From: Gonapodya prolifera JEL478
Taxonomy: Eukaryota; Monoblepharomycota; Monoblepharidomycetes; Monoblepharidales; Gonapodyaceae
Assembly (NCBI GenBank): GCA_001574975.1
Contig: KQ965738.1
Coordinates: 426,277-490,276 of the forward strand
Reading direction: 5' to 3'
Length of the DNA stretch: 64,000 nt
Made by a program: the position numbers and the translations under genes. Shown piece after piece: positions 24,007 through 35,523 of this stretch. The stretch's first letter is position 1. Each line of letters begins with the position of its first letter. The notes below the pieces were generated by a model. The model saw only the letters and a list, made by a program, of their open reading frames with translations. It made no database searches and was not told where the DNA came from.

Positions 24007-25619
24007 ATGCGACGTCGACGAAGGCTGAGATGGCTGTCCTCTGTGGTAGTCCCCCTTCTCCTCTTCGCTCACTCAGCGACTCCCCAAAAATTTACCTCAC
24101 AACCGGCCCTCGCCAGACTGTCTCTCCTGAGCGCTAGGTCGGTTGTAAACGCTGCAAAGTCCTCGATGGATGCGTTCGTGGATGGACTTTCTGTGGGTCC
24201 GGATGATTCCATCTATGTGAGTGCCACAACACCAGCACCAAAAACTTTGAACCGTTCAACTAAAGACATTTTGTAACCCATTGCACATTCTTCGGATTAT
24301 TTGTATGGCGATATCGGTTTCGGGCGACTCGTGATGGATATCTCAAATGCGGTTTCCAGGCTTGCTTTTCGGACAACCGGATATGGTCCATCTCAAAATC
24401 CTTCAACGAAAAGGATGCCACTCAACCAACTCACACCCCTGTAGCTGGGCCTCCAGCTATCTCCTCGAATCTCTCCTCCACGACCCCTTCCTTCCAGTCT
24501 GTCGTCTATAATGGCCCGGCGAATGCACAGTACATCGCGTCCCGATGGATCTCCGCTCCCTTCTATGCGCTATCCTCCAAACCTCCCCAGATGCGACCCG
24601 TCCTTGCCCTCGCGGACTTCCACAACTCCCGGATCGACTTTGTCGATCCGTATGGTGCCAATGCCACCAGCACCAACCTGAATTTTGTGCGACTCTTCAG
24701 CTTAACTCTACCTTCGAGCTTGCCAGACACGCCGGATGAGATATCGTTCCCTGATCGGTTTGGCGGCTTCTACTGCTCTGGAGGTGCTGGTCCATCTCCG
24801 ACAAATTCCACCTTATCCAACGTGACGAGTGCGCTCTTCTACGTCTCGTCGTTCTCCTTGTCGCTCCTCCCGCAAGACTTGGTGAACGTCACAACCCAGC
24901 TCCCCAACGCGACACTGGTCAAAACCCTGGATCGAGTGACCGGATTGGCGGTCAACGCGGAAGGGACCTTACTCTACGTCGCCCAGACGAGCGATGGAGG
25001 AAGTCGACTTTGGCGACATAGGATTCTCGGACCGGGCGTGTTGGGCGAGGGGAGTGTGGTGTTGGAGCTCCGATCAGACTTTTATGGCTCCTTCCTCTCC
25101 CAACGACCGGTTACCGGCGCGTAAGTACTTCTTCTTAATACTCTAGATTTGGAGCTAGCTAATTCAATCGTCTCTTCTATCTCTTCACCCAGCATTCGAG
25201 TCCACCCCACCACCGGCCACATCGCCATGGCCCTTCCCTTTGCCCCGTCCATCCTCTTTTTCCACCCCGGAAACGCAACCGAAACCCCCACCCCCTTGGC
25301 GTTGTCTAACACAACCTCGCCTTCGAGTTTACATGTGGCCGACGCCGCCTCCGCCTCCTTCCCCGAGCTTCCCCGGTCGCTCACCCTCGTCGCCCAGATC
25401 CGACTCAACTCGAGCGACATGACACATGGTAGCTCCCTCGCGTTCAACTCAGACGGGTCGAGCCTGTTTGTCGCGGGCCCATGCGTGCAAACAACCCAGG
25501 CGCTTTCCGTGGGCAAGGCGTGCGTTGCGATGGTGCGGTTGGGGCCTCTGGGGCGGAACAAGGACCTCGGGATTGCTGAGCGGATCAATTCTACCTCGTT
25601 TTGGAGGGAGCCCAGCTAA
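24007..25619 (+). CDS. Secreted SMP-30/gluconolactonase-like beta-propeller (copy 1)
   Basis: Exons 24007-24216, 24360-25120 and 25193-25619 give about 465 residues. The N-terminus MRRRRRLRWLSSVVVPLLLF is a signal peptide or anchor. Typical propeller pieces are SSMDAFVDGLSVGPDDSIY, ALADFHNSRIDFVDPYGAN, VTGLAVNAEGTLLYVAQTS followed by LWRHRILGPGVLGEG, and IRVHPTTGHIAM. These resemble the SMP-30/gluconolactonase (SGL) fold. About ten N-x-S/T sites fit secretion. It is a close paralogue of the convergent gene at 25970-27609, with the same two intron positions. Metal ligands of gluconolactonases could not be confirmed, so lactonase activity is only a possibility. Confidence 0.65.
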
Positions 25620-25969
25620 CGCTTGGTCTCGGAAGTATTCATTCCTCCCTCCTCCCTCCTCTGTCCCGCTCCATGCCCACTCGTTCGCTGAAATGTTGTA
25701 CATAACAATCTGTCGGTTGGCTCCGTGTCCCAGAATTATCATTAATTTACGATATCCATGTCACTGTACATATTGAATTGTCGTATATACAAGAAAGAAT
25801 GAAAGAAATTAAACGAATTCAATGCAAGTCTATCGGCTGAGCAAATCAACGATCCCAAACTGGCCAATCCATAAGCAGGCTGCTGATGAGCGAGGGCAGC
25901 GCACGCGACGAACGACCAGAAAGCTGGGATCCTGGCACTTCCCAGCCGTCCGTGCACACGCGCCCTTCA

Positions 25970-27609
25970 CTACACCCTGGTGATATTCGTTTGGCCCAGC
26001 CTCGGATTCGACGCCAGCGGACCCAGCTCCGTCGCAGCGACGCATCCCCGCCCCGCAGCAATCTGCCCATTGGGTACCGTGCACGCGCCCACGGCGTAGA
26101 TCCATCGCCCGTCGGGGGAGAGCGAGAAGGACGTGGCGTAAGGGATGTGCTGGACGGTCAAGCGCAGCAGCGCTATCAAGGTGAGCGACTGGGTGTCGGT
26201 CGCGCCCTGGGCTGTTGTGGAGACGGGGACGCCATTGGTGGCGGTGGGAGTGGCGGGGGCGGAGAAGGAACGCGTGCGGCCCGAGCTGGAACGCTGGGTC
26301 GACGTGGTGGTGGGGGCGGGGGCGGAAGCGGGGGCAGCGGGGGCAGCGGGGGAGGGGGTCGGGGCGGTCGATACTGCATCGCTCGACGTGACGTTGCCCG
26401 GATCGAACACGAGCAGGTTCTCGTTGTTGGCGAGGGAGACGTAGATGTGGTTTGTGGATGGGTGGACGCGCAGGCTGAGAAACGAAGGAGTGGAGTGAGT
26501 TTCTGCACCTCTTGCATCCACGCCATGCAAAGAGGAAGAGGGAGGTGCACTCACGCAGAGAAGTCTACCGCGGACGTCAAAAACGACCCGTAAAAGTCAG
26601 TCCGCAAGTCCACGACGACAGTCCCAGGGCCTAGGACCCCCGGCCCGAGGATTGGAAACCTCCATATGTGCTTGACGGTGCTGGTGGTTTCTGCGACGTA
26701 GAGCTGTGACCCGTCGGCGCTCAGCGTCAGCCCCGATGCCCGACCGAGTGTCATGACACGGGACGCGGTCGGGACGGTGGTGACGTTAATGAGGTCCTCG
26801 GGGAGCAGCGAGAGCGAGAAAGGGCTGATGTAGTACAGCGTGCTGGCGACGTCGAGCCCCGATCCATTCGAGGACGGCGACCCGGCCCCGCCCGAGCAGT
26901 AGAACCCGCCAAACTTGTCCAGCGCCGTGACCTCGTCCGGGGTGTTTGTGGAGTTTGCCGGGATGGGGATGCTAAACAAGAGGACATAGTCCTGCGTCGT
27001 ATTGGCTGCGTTGGCGCCGTAGGGGTCCACAAAGTCGATCCGGGTGTTGTGATAGTCGGCCAGGGCAAGCAACGGTCGGGTTTGCGCAGGCTTGGAGAAG
27101 TCGGCGTAGAAGGGCACCGAGAGGAACCGCGACGCAATGTACTGCGAGGACGCGGGGCCCCGGAAGGCCACGTACTGCGTGAAGTTGGAGGCGTTGTGTA
27201 ACCCGAACCGGGGCGGTTGGATCGCCACGACGGCGTTGTCGGAGAAACAGGCCTGCGGTGGAGGAACGTTTAGGCATGCGGAGGCGTGTTTTGGACGGGG
27301 GAAGGAAGCGGGGGAGTGCGTTGGTACTTCCGAAACCAAAAACCTTCAGGTCCGCCTTCGCCCCCACCCATCGCGGGCCCGCATCAGCACACTCACGAAC
27401 GCCGAGCCGTCGGGCCCTACGGAGACGCCGTCGATGAAGGCGTCGATGTGTGACTGTGCCCAAGTGACGACGGGGCGAGGGCGAAGAAGGGACAGGCGTG
27501 CGGTGTTGGGCTGTGCAAGCGGCCGGGAGGGGCCCGGGAGGAGCGCCAGCATGAGCAGGACCAGAGCGAGGATCGGAGGCAGCACGCGGGGGGGAGGACG
27601 GGCTCGCAT
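25970..27609 (-). CDS. Secreted SMP-30/gluconolactonase-like beta-propeller (copy 2)
   Basis: Three exons (about 27609-27396, 27252-26552 and 26475-25970) give about 470 residues. MRARPPPRVLPPILALVLLM is the signal or anchor; an upstream in-frame Met at 27639 is possible. Shared landmarks with copy 1 are SHIDAFIDGVSVGPDG, ACFSDN at the start of exon 2, ALADYHNTRIDFVDPYGAN, FGGFYCSGGAGS, GLTLSADGSQLYVAET and WRFPILGPGVLGPGTVVVDL. It differs by an Ala/Pro/Thr-rich insertion in exon 3 (about 50 residues, near 26250-26400) that copy 1 lacks. It is convergent with copy 1, separated by 350 bp. Confidence 0.65.
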
Positions 27610-27639
27610 TGTGCGAGTGCGGACAATATGTGATCTCAT

Positions 27640-29576
27640 ACTGGTCGGGGCAATCGACGGACCCTCCCAAAATGAAAAGGGGCTGCGATAAAATTCATTG
27701 ATTTTTCACAAGAGAACCAAAAAAAAATGGAATCAGATGCCGATGTCGGTCTAGGCAGAGGCTGATATTAGTGCGCCACATGAGCGTCGAGGAGTTGGGC
27801 AAAGGTCAATACTCGCACTGGCGAACAAACAGCCGGCAAGAGCGAGAAGCTTGTCTCTCCTAACATCTGCGTGTACGTCGCCACTCTCATTCGGGTGCAT
27901 ACTGTTTGTAACTTGCCCGCTCCTGTGGTCTGACCACAAATTAGCCTCCGGTGATCAGCCTCCGGATGTATTATTACTAAATATTTCTTACCCTCGTAAA
28001 AAGGTTACCTGTACCTCAAAGGCAAAGAGCTGGTAGTTCGCCAGGGGAACGCACCTCTGTCACCTCGTTCTGATGAATTATATCTCGTCGCCATGTGTCT
28101 CTGGTTCCCGGGTCTCGGTCCCAGCGAGACCGCCATCTGGCTTTGACCGGGTCTCGTCCCCGCGTGGGGAGAGCGCTTCGGTGGAGGACATTCGGATGAT
28201 CCGGTGGATGTTTAGTCCTTTTAGCAGAAGGTTGCAGGTTCGATTGGTTGGATGGGGCGGTTCAAGCAACCTTCAAAAGGGTCACGTCATGTTCAGAAGT
28301 TGATCAAAGAACAAAGGGACATCCACAATAATAAACATTGACGAGAACAACATCAAATGACGACACGAAGAAGAATCAAGATCACAATCACAATAATATT
28401 GACGACATATCACATCACAATGACGGCAGGAGATGGCAGACGTAAACAAAAACAATCAGGCCACCCTACCATGCGATCGTAAACTTCAGTAAACAATCCA
28501 GGACCTTGACCCTCTCCTTCCCTTCTTGCGCTAAGCGGGCTGAGTGCAGAGTTCAAGTGTATTACAAAGCGATGATGACGTACAAGAAATGCAGCCGTGA
28601 AGAGAAACAGGGCGATGCCAACGTGAAACGAGCGCTCCAGTGGTGCTCCCATTCCGTGAGCCGAAAAGAGGCGCGCGAGCCAAGCACGCAAGTCAGCTTT
28701 GAACGACTCCTGGACCTGGTACAAGATCATCGGGTTCTTATTTGAAAGTGTCTCGCACCACGGAGCGGAGAATTCGCCTCCGCTCCGGCAGACTCTGTCG
28801 CACTTCTTGAGTCCGCTCTGCGTGTGATACTCGCCTCGGGCAGACTCATCGCTACCTACGCCGCTTCGATTGTGCTCCACGTGTGATGTACACCTCCGGC
28901 GAACTCCTCGCTACGCTCGCATAGTGGTAATGGCTTGACTTGCAGGGCTGCTCGGCGTCCGCTCTCGACGAACTGAAGGTGCGCTCGATGACACACAAAG
29001 ATGGTGAAGAGCGGAGAGCCCGACACGACTAATTGCTTGGAGATTTCGACTCCAGTTCCAAGTAAACTTGCCTTCGATTGTCGACGTTGGCTCTCAGACT
29101 TTCAGCGCGCCAATTCTCCGAAGGTTAGTTCCATCGTGTCGCACTAATCGCCATAGAGTCGTCGACGGTACCGACCGGACGACGCCAGGTGATGTGAGCC
29201 AGCTCACAGTTGCAGCGCGCATTCCATAGAGCATCGGAATCTGAACGACCATGATCGTGTTCGGAAATGAAAGTGTTGGTGCGAGAACAGATGGGACAGG
29301 AGCGGATTCCGGGAGGATTTGGGTGGCGGGACAGGCGGGGACGGGTTACAGCATCACCGGCACGTAATTCATGAAGCAGAACAGAAACCGCGGAACGAAC
29401 TTCGCTGCTTTGGCCGCCAGGGAGACAAGGCCAGATCGGAGGCATTGCCGGGTAAACGAGTTCAGGCGGCACGAAACAGATCCACCCCCGATTTCCGAGA
29501 CTTTTACGCAGCGGAAGACGACAGCGACTCTCGCTCCGCCACACTATTCTCGCCCGCACTCCACACGCACGCACAA
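27640..29576. other. Intergenic 1.9 kb with a degenerate repeat block
   Basis: No gene could be supported. A CACAATCACAATAAT-type low-complexity stretch lies at about 28320-28430. At about 28750-28925 there is a GC-rich repeat block, described separately. An inverted repeat GAAGGTTGC...GCAACCTTC brackets about 28227-28276. Confidence 0.5.
28750..28925 (-). repeat. Dispersed degenerate GC-rich repeat (copy in reverse orientation)
   Basis: Read on the minus strand this block contains ATCACACGTGGAGCAC, ATCACACGCAGAGCGG and GCGACAGAGTCTGCCGGAG. The same phrases, slightly changed, occur on the plus strand inside the aldehyde dehydrogenase intron at 30100-30500 (ATCACACGTGGAGTGTAT, GACAGTCTGCCGGAG). 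Confidence 0.6.
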
Positions 29577-32500
29577 ATGGCACAGCCCGCAGTCCGCGCA
29601 ACGCCCATCGAGGACATCGAGAAGGTGGGCGACTCTGACGCGCGATACGCTCCGCCGCGCGATTCTCACCCCGAATTCGCACTGGCCGCGCCGCATCCCT
29701 CGCTTAACTTGCGGTTTTCTTTCCTCTGCCAACTCGCTTCCCTCCTCCTCTCTCGTCCCTTTCACACCCTCCCACCCTCCTGCTCCTGCCCCCACTCCCA
29801 CTCCCGCCCCCGCTCCTACCGCCACCCCACAGTACCTCAACACCGCCAGACTCACATTCAACTCGGGCCGCTCAAAGCCCATCGCGTGGCGCAAGCAGCA
29901 GCTGCGCGCCCTGTACAGGCTCATCGACGAGAACAGGGACAAGATCGTCGATGCCCTGCAGAAGGATTTTAGAAAGCCCACGACGGAGGCGACGGTACGT
30001 TTTTTTCACTGAAGTTTTTGATTTGAACTCTGTTTTAATTTAATTTTTGTTTTTTAATCTAGCTCGCGTGAGTGCTCTTGCGGGGGACCACGAGGACTAC
30101 GCGCGAAGCGCTGACCGAGGTTTCTGCCGGAGAAGAATTCTCTGCGCAGCGGAAATGTCATCGTGGAACGTGTATATTCTGCGCGGAGCGTCATCCTCTA
30201 TTCCGCGTGGAGCGTATCGTATTTGTCCGCCTCTGGCGTATATCACATGCAGAGCGCAACCAAGCGCGACAGAGGACAGTCTGCCGGAGTGGAATTTTAC
30301 GCGCGGAGCGTACTTCGTATTCTACACGGAGCGTCCTTGTTCGCCAGAGCACCCGCGAGGAGCGTACTTCTTACGCGGAGAGGAATTGTCCACCGGAGGC
30401 TTGTACCAACACTCGGAAGGTGTATCACATATCACACGCGGAGCGTACTTCTGAGCAGGAAGCGTATATCACACGTGGAGTGTATTTGGGGTATTCTGAT
30501 ATTTTGTGAAATATTTACGCGCGAGCGCAGAGCTCACGCACTTTCCTCTCCCACTCCCCCAGCGAAGTCATGTCGGGTCTCAACCACATTGTCTGTATGT
30601 ATCTCCTTCCTCCTTTCCTCCTCTTTTTATCCCTCCTTTAAACTTTTTATCTTTATCCCCCTCCCACCTCCACCCTCCACCTTCCACCTTCCCAGACTGC
30701 CTCGAGAACCTCCCCAACTGGATGAAGCCCGAGTACCCCAAGAAAGGCCTGTCCGAGTTCGGCGCCGACCTGTCCATCAACCACGAGCCGTTTGGGGTCT
30801 GTCTGATTATCGCGCCTTGGGTGGGTATTTCCCCTTGTCGCTTCGCGCTACGTAGCTTTATTTGTGATCTTGCGATTCTCCTTTCCTTCAACCCCACCCT
30901 GTTCCCGTTCTACACCGCCACCGTTCTTTCCTCCTCCACCTCACCCCCATCTCCAACCCCACTCCAATCCGCACCCAACCCCCAGAACTACCCCTTTGAA
31001 CTCGTCTTCAAACCCCTGACCTCTGCAATCGCCGCCGGCAACGTCGCGGTGCTCAAACCATCCGAGATCACCGTGAACGCCGCCAACGTAATCACGGAGC
31101 TGATACCCATGTATCTCGACAACGAGGCGTTTTTTGTCGTCAATGGGGGTGTGCCAGAGACCACGGCGTTGCTGGAGAGGAAGTTTGATCATATTACGTA
31201 TACGGGGTCGACGTGAGTGGGGTGAGGCGGGGGAAGTAGAGCACGGCATGGCAAGGGGCATCTCTGATGATGGCGATCGCCGAACCCTTTCTCTCCCCCC
31301 GCTGGCATATAGCGCCGTCGGAAAGATCATCATGTCGCACGCCGCAAAGCACCTGACGCCTGTGATTCTCGGTCCGTCCTGCTCACTTCTTTCTCGCTCT
31401 TCTTCTTTCCCCCATCTCACACTTTCCACCTCTCCCCCACCTACCCCACTTGCCTTCCCTCTCCCCAAAACCCGTCCGACGCACACCACACCCACCAGAA
31501 CTCGGAGGCAAATCTCCAGTCGTGATCGATCCAAAACTGTCCTCGGCCGACGTCGCGCGCGTGTGCAGGCGGCTCGTGGCGACAAAGTTCTTCAACGCGG
31601 GTCAGACGTGTACGTAAATTGTGTCGTGGTGTGGGGTGTGGGAGTCTGGATCTGGGGATACGAAATTTGGAGGATCTTAAGATGCGGGCGTTGAATTGGA
31701 TCTGTAATGCTTTTTTTTGGTTTGGTTGCGTCTTTCTCCGTTTCACACGACAGACTGCCTCCCCCTCACCCCACTCCACTCTACAGGCGTCGCGCCCGAC
31801 TACGTGCTATGCCCGCCACACCTCATGGAACCTCTCACGACGGCCATCCGGGAAAACGTGCTCAAGTACTTTGGCGAAGACGCGTCGCAATCGCCCGACT
31901 TTGCGCGCATCGTCAACACCAACCACACGCGGCGCATCGGCGGGCTGATCGACCGGCAGAAGGTGACGCCCGGGTCCGTCGTGATCACGGGCGGGAAATG
32001 GGACGAGGCCACGCGGTACGTCGAGCCCACCGTCATTGCGGGCGTCAGGGGCGACGGACCCCTCATGGAGCAGGAGATCTTTGGGCCCGCCCTCCCAATT
32101 GTGCAGTGCGCGGGGATCGACGAGGCGATTGAGTTTATTAGGGACGGACCGCATGCGAGGCCGTTGGCGCTGTATGTGTTCACGAAGGACAAGGCGACCG
32201 CGGATCAGGTGCATGGATCGGCAGTATCGGGGTCGGTCGTCATCAACGACGCGACGTTCCAGTACGCGGCGGACTCGGCGCCGTTTGGAGGTACGTTGGG
32301 GCAGACTGGTTGGTGGGTGCACGACACCGACATGATGGCTGACGAAATGCGTTGACGGGTGCAGGTATCGGCGCATCCGGCATGGGCACCCTGCACGGCA
32401 AATACGGTTTCATGGCGTACACGCACCACAAAACCGTCCTTGCGAAGCCTCTGACCTGGTTCGCGGACCACACCGACGACTTCATCGGGCGGTTCCCACC

Positions 32501-32635
32501 CTACTCGCAGAAATCCCTCAACGCGCTCGAAAAGGTCGCCGAAAGGAGACTTCCTTCGGAAAAGAACATGGTCTCAACACTCTTATCTGTGGCAGCCGCC
32601 GGTTTGTCGTATTTGGCGAAAAGATGGAGGAGTTA
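29577..32635 (+). CDS. Class 3 (fatty) aldehyde dehydrogenase, membrane-anchored
   Basis: Exons start at 29577 (MAQPAVRATPIEDIEK), 29833 (YLNTARLTFNSG), a 5-nt exon 30063-30067, then about 30562 (EVMSGLNHIV), 30694, 30987, 31313, 31500, 31787 and 32366, ending at a stop near 32635. ALDH3 landmarks are complete: FGVCLIIAPWNYPFEL, KPSEITVNAANVI, HITYTGST, the general-base ELGGKSP, the catalytic Cys in FNAGQTCVAPDYV (split by an intron), and EIFGPALPIV. The C-terminus is hydrophobic then basic (LLSVAAAGLSYLAKRWRS), like the tail anchor of fatty aldehyde dehydrogenase. It oxidises aldehydes, probably fatty, with NAD(P)+. The 5-nt exon restores EATLAEVM. Confidence 0.86.
30090..30500 (+). repeat. 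Degenerate GCGGAGCGTA minisatellite in ALDH intron
   Basis: The intron 30068-30561 (about 494 bp, the longest in this gene) carries about ten diverged copies of a unit like CACGCGGAGCGTACTTCT. One forward frame therefore reads repeated RGAYF blocks, which is an artefact of the repeat. A related block lies inverted at 28750-28925. Confidence 0.65.
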
Positions 32636-32639
32636 AACG

Positions 32640-35523
32640 TCTTGGAGGGGTTGGGTGCCCGGGGGCAGTTGGGGTTTTTAAAATTGCAGGATTCTTTTCT
32701 TTGCACGAAAGTTTTGCTTCAGTGGGGTGTTTTTATGAATACATAGAATTTTACTGTGCTATCTGATTGTCTCGCGACGGATGTAAGTCAAGTTGTTATG
32801 TCTCCCATGGGGTCTTGCCACTCGGACCTACCCGACCGGTGCTTTGGTATCACTCACAAACGTTACATTTGCTCTGTAATTAGTACCGGATATCATCACG
32901 GGATGATCAAATGAGCAGGCAAGAAAAAGGACACTTTGCACTGTTACCGGTCTTTATTTGATCTATTCTCGCCGCCAAGGGACAAGAAGATGTGATGATG
33001 GAGATCGTGACGGGGAACCCGAGCAAGAAATTGTCGAGCGGCAAGTTTTCAGAACAGCAAGGCCCATGTTTGGTCTGAGTGATATTTTGATATCATCAAC
33101 TGGCAAACAGTGGGCCAAAAGATTGCGTGATTTCCGGTACACCGTCCCATTGGAGTCGTTGCAGATGAGTTCGCTCGTGATGCGGGGTTGTGCCATGAAC
33201 GTGTACTCGCAAACCTTGGCGTTGTCCCCTGAACTCGTGAGCCCCCCGGGAGTCATCGGGATGAAGGACTCAAAAGTAAAGGCGATACAAGCCACATAAT
33301 GGAAGACGTTTCTGTGCCTTTGTGAGAAAAGAAATGTGGTACAATTGTTTTCGCACTTCATGATGTCACCTTTCTAGAGACGGATTGTCTCCGTAAGGTG
33401 TGGCAAATGGGGGCCCAAAAATAATAACACCATGGAAAAAGAGAAAGTGAAGGAATGGGGCAAGGTGAATACAGAGGTCGCAAGACCGACGAGAAGTGTA
33501 GAGCGAAGCAACGCGACGTTCATTTTGGCAATCCGAATGTTTATAGTGGGTGGTTCCTCCACTAAGCAAAGGTTGCCCAAAAATTCGATCGAATTGTTTG
33601 GCACACCGCTCCATTTGAGTCGTCGAAGATGAGCTCGCTTATGGTGAGGGGGTGTGCCATCATGTGGACGCGTTAGAAACCTTGACGTTGTCCCAGAACT
33701 CATGAACTGCAAGAGTCATCGGGATGAGGGACGCAAAAGTATAGCCCGTACAGGAGACGTAGCAATAACGGAAGACATATCAGGAATTGTCGCTCGATTG
33801 TTCTAGTGGTGTGATGATGTCACCTTCTAGAGGCGGAACGTCTCGGTAAGGAGTGGTAAAGGGGGCTCAAAAGCTGTAGAGCCAAAAAAGAATAAGAGAA
33901 TAAATGGGGCAAGGCGAAGCAGAGGGTCGCAAGACCAACGGGGCATGCAGAGCCAAGAAACGCGACAACCTATTTGGCAATCCGAATGTTTCCAGTAGCA
34001 TGTGCCTCCACCGAACAAAAGATGCCCAAAATAGGACAAGTTGCTCTGGTACGACGTTGTCGTGCTCGATTGTGGAGGTTGACGTGTGCTGTTTGATGAA
34101 AATATCTTACTCCATTTTCTCGGGTTGAAGCTTAACCACAGAACTCGTGAACCACGGGGATCATTGGAGTAAAGTGATCCAAAAAGTAGCAAAACAACGT
34201 AGTGGAAAGATTGCCCTTCTCTGTGATACCGAGGTCATATTGATCACAAATGTTCAAGTGATGTCACACTTGCAAAGAGGAAATACTTCGGTGCGCAGGG
34301 CTAGAAGAGGCTAGAAGAGTGCCACGTGCATCTAGCGAATTAAAAATGAGGATAAAAAGGAGGAATAAAAGAACAGACCGATGCCCGGAACATCCGGGCG
34401 AGAAGTGTCAATAGTACCTCATGACACACGAACGGACAAAATCAAGTGAGGAAGCATAAAACGTCATGTCCACAATTCTTCGAAGCAGGGAGCATTGAAC
34501 GTGTGAGTGAGGGAATTGGCGACGGTGGTGAGAATCACCAAGAACAGTGGTTCAGCTGCGCACAAACCACCCCACCCCGAAAGGAGAGGATACGATGGGC
34601 GTGACCAAAAACCAGTAAGAGTGAGACACGCGAGCCCACCACCATAACAACTGATGTGATTTGAAAACCACCACATATGTGGCAGACCGAGCAGTGCAAG
34701 GTGCATGGATTCATCCAACCTCGGCACAACTTTGGTCTCCAGACGACGAAAGCGGGCGGGATTGCGAAGGAGCGCGGGGGATTCTGCTGCAAGACACGAT
34801 AAAGAAGAGGTTCTGGGCGTGAAGAGGACGACGACTCGCGTTTTGCGGTACCAAGAGCGATTTCTGGCCAAGCGAGCGCTGATTTGAAAGGAATAGGATC
34901 GAGTGAAGGGCCGCGCGGGGAGAGAACTAAACAAAAGGGACTTGGCGTCAGTTTGGGGAGCGAGGCCGAGGATGGGGACCGTTGGAGGCGTGAAGGGAGA
35001 GGATGGAGGGCCGCGATGGCGAGGGTCGAGCGATGAGATCGCAGGAAGAGAAGAGGCGGCAGGCGTGCGAGCAGCGGAAGTACTAGCGCTGGTGAAGGCA
35101 GTGCGGCGAGGGAGTGGAGGAAGCGGTGGGCGGAGACCGGGAGGAGAGGGAAGTGGCGATGGTGGGAACGAAGGCGACCGTACGCGGCAACGGCAGAGCA
35201 GCTCAGGCACGCCACACGTCACACGCGCGAACAGAGACGCACGCACTGCGCACGCCACGGAGCAACACCTATCGCACAGCCCACACATCACTCGCGACAA
35301 TGCGCAGTCACATGCCACGTTGACCGGGCACGACGAATCGTTTCTGGTTCACGCGGACTCGCTGGACGTTTCGTTTTTGGCTCACTCAGACTCGCTCTCA
35401 ATTGCGCACTCGTCACCAACAAATGCGCTGAGAATCCCCTCCCCCATCTCTCCTCCCCTGTCTCCTTCCATCGCCAACCACCCACCGCTCTCTCTTCTGT
35501 CGCATTCTCTCTCGCACATCTCA
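32640..35523. other. Intergenic 2.9 kb, left half tandem repeats
   Basis: 32950-34280 is a three-copy tandem repeat (separate entry). From about 34300 to 35523 the DNA is GC-rich with long overlapping open frames on both strands but no motif I recognise; the last part should contain the promoter of the Cep57-like gene. Confidence 0.5.
32950..34280. repeat. Three diverged tandem copies of a ~450-bp unit
   Basis: Units are about 32950-33365, 33366-33815 and 33816-34280. Shared phrases in order: GATGATGTCACCTT plus CTAGAG-CGGA; TCTC-GTAAGG-GTGG; AATGGGGCAAGG; GGTCGCAAGACC; TTTGGCAATCCGAATGTTT; CAT-GAGTCGT; GTCATCGGGATGA-GGA (first two). The copies have small insertions and deletions and no conserved reading frame. 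Confidence 0.7.

Noticed and set aside
28210-28260. tRNA-like phrase AGCAGAAGGTTGCAGGTTCGATT
   Set aside because: The T-stem does not pair (GCAGG against GGTTG), and no acceptor stem or anticodon arm could be built around it.
30047-30454. Open frame with repeated RGAYF blocks
   Set aside because: It lies inside an intron bounded by good GT and AG sites and arises from a degenerate nucleotide repeat; no start context or orthologous motif.
32950-34280. Repeat array as a CRISPR
   Set aside because: Units are about 450 bp, diverged and without short identical repeats and unique spacers; the genome is eukaryotic.
34464-35318. 284-codon minus-strand open frame (and overlapping plus-strand frames)
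   Set aside because: No recognisable motif, GC-rich, several frames open at once on both strands; looks like chance.
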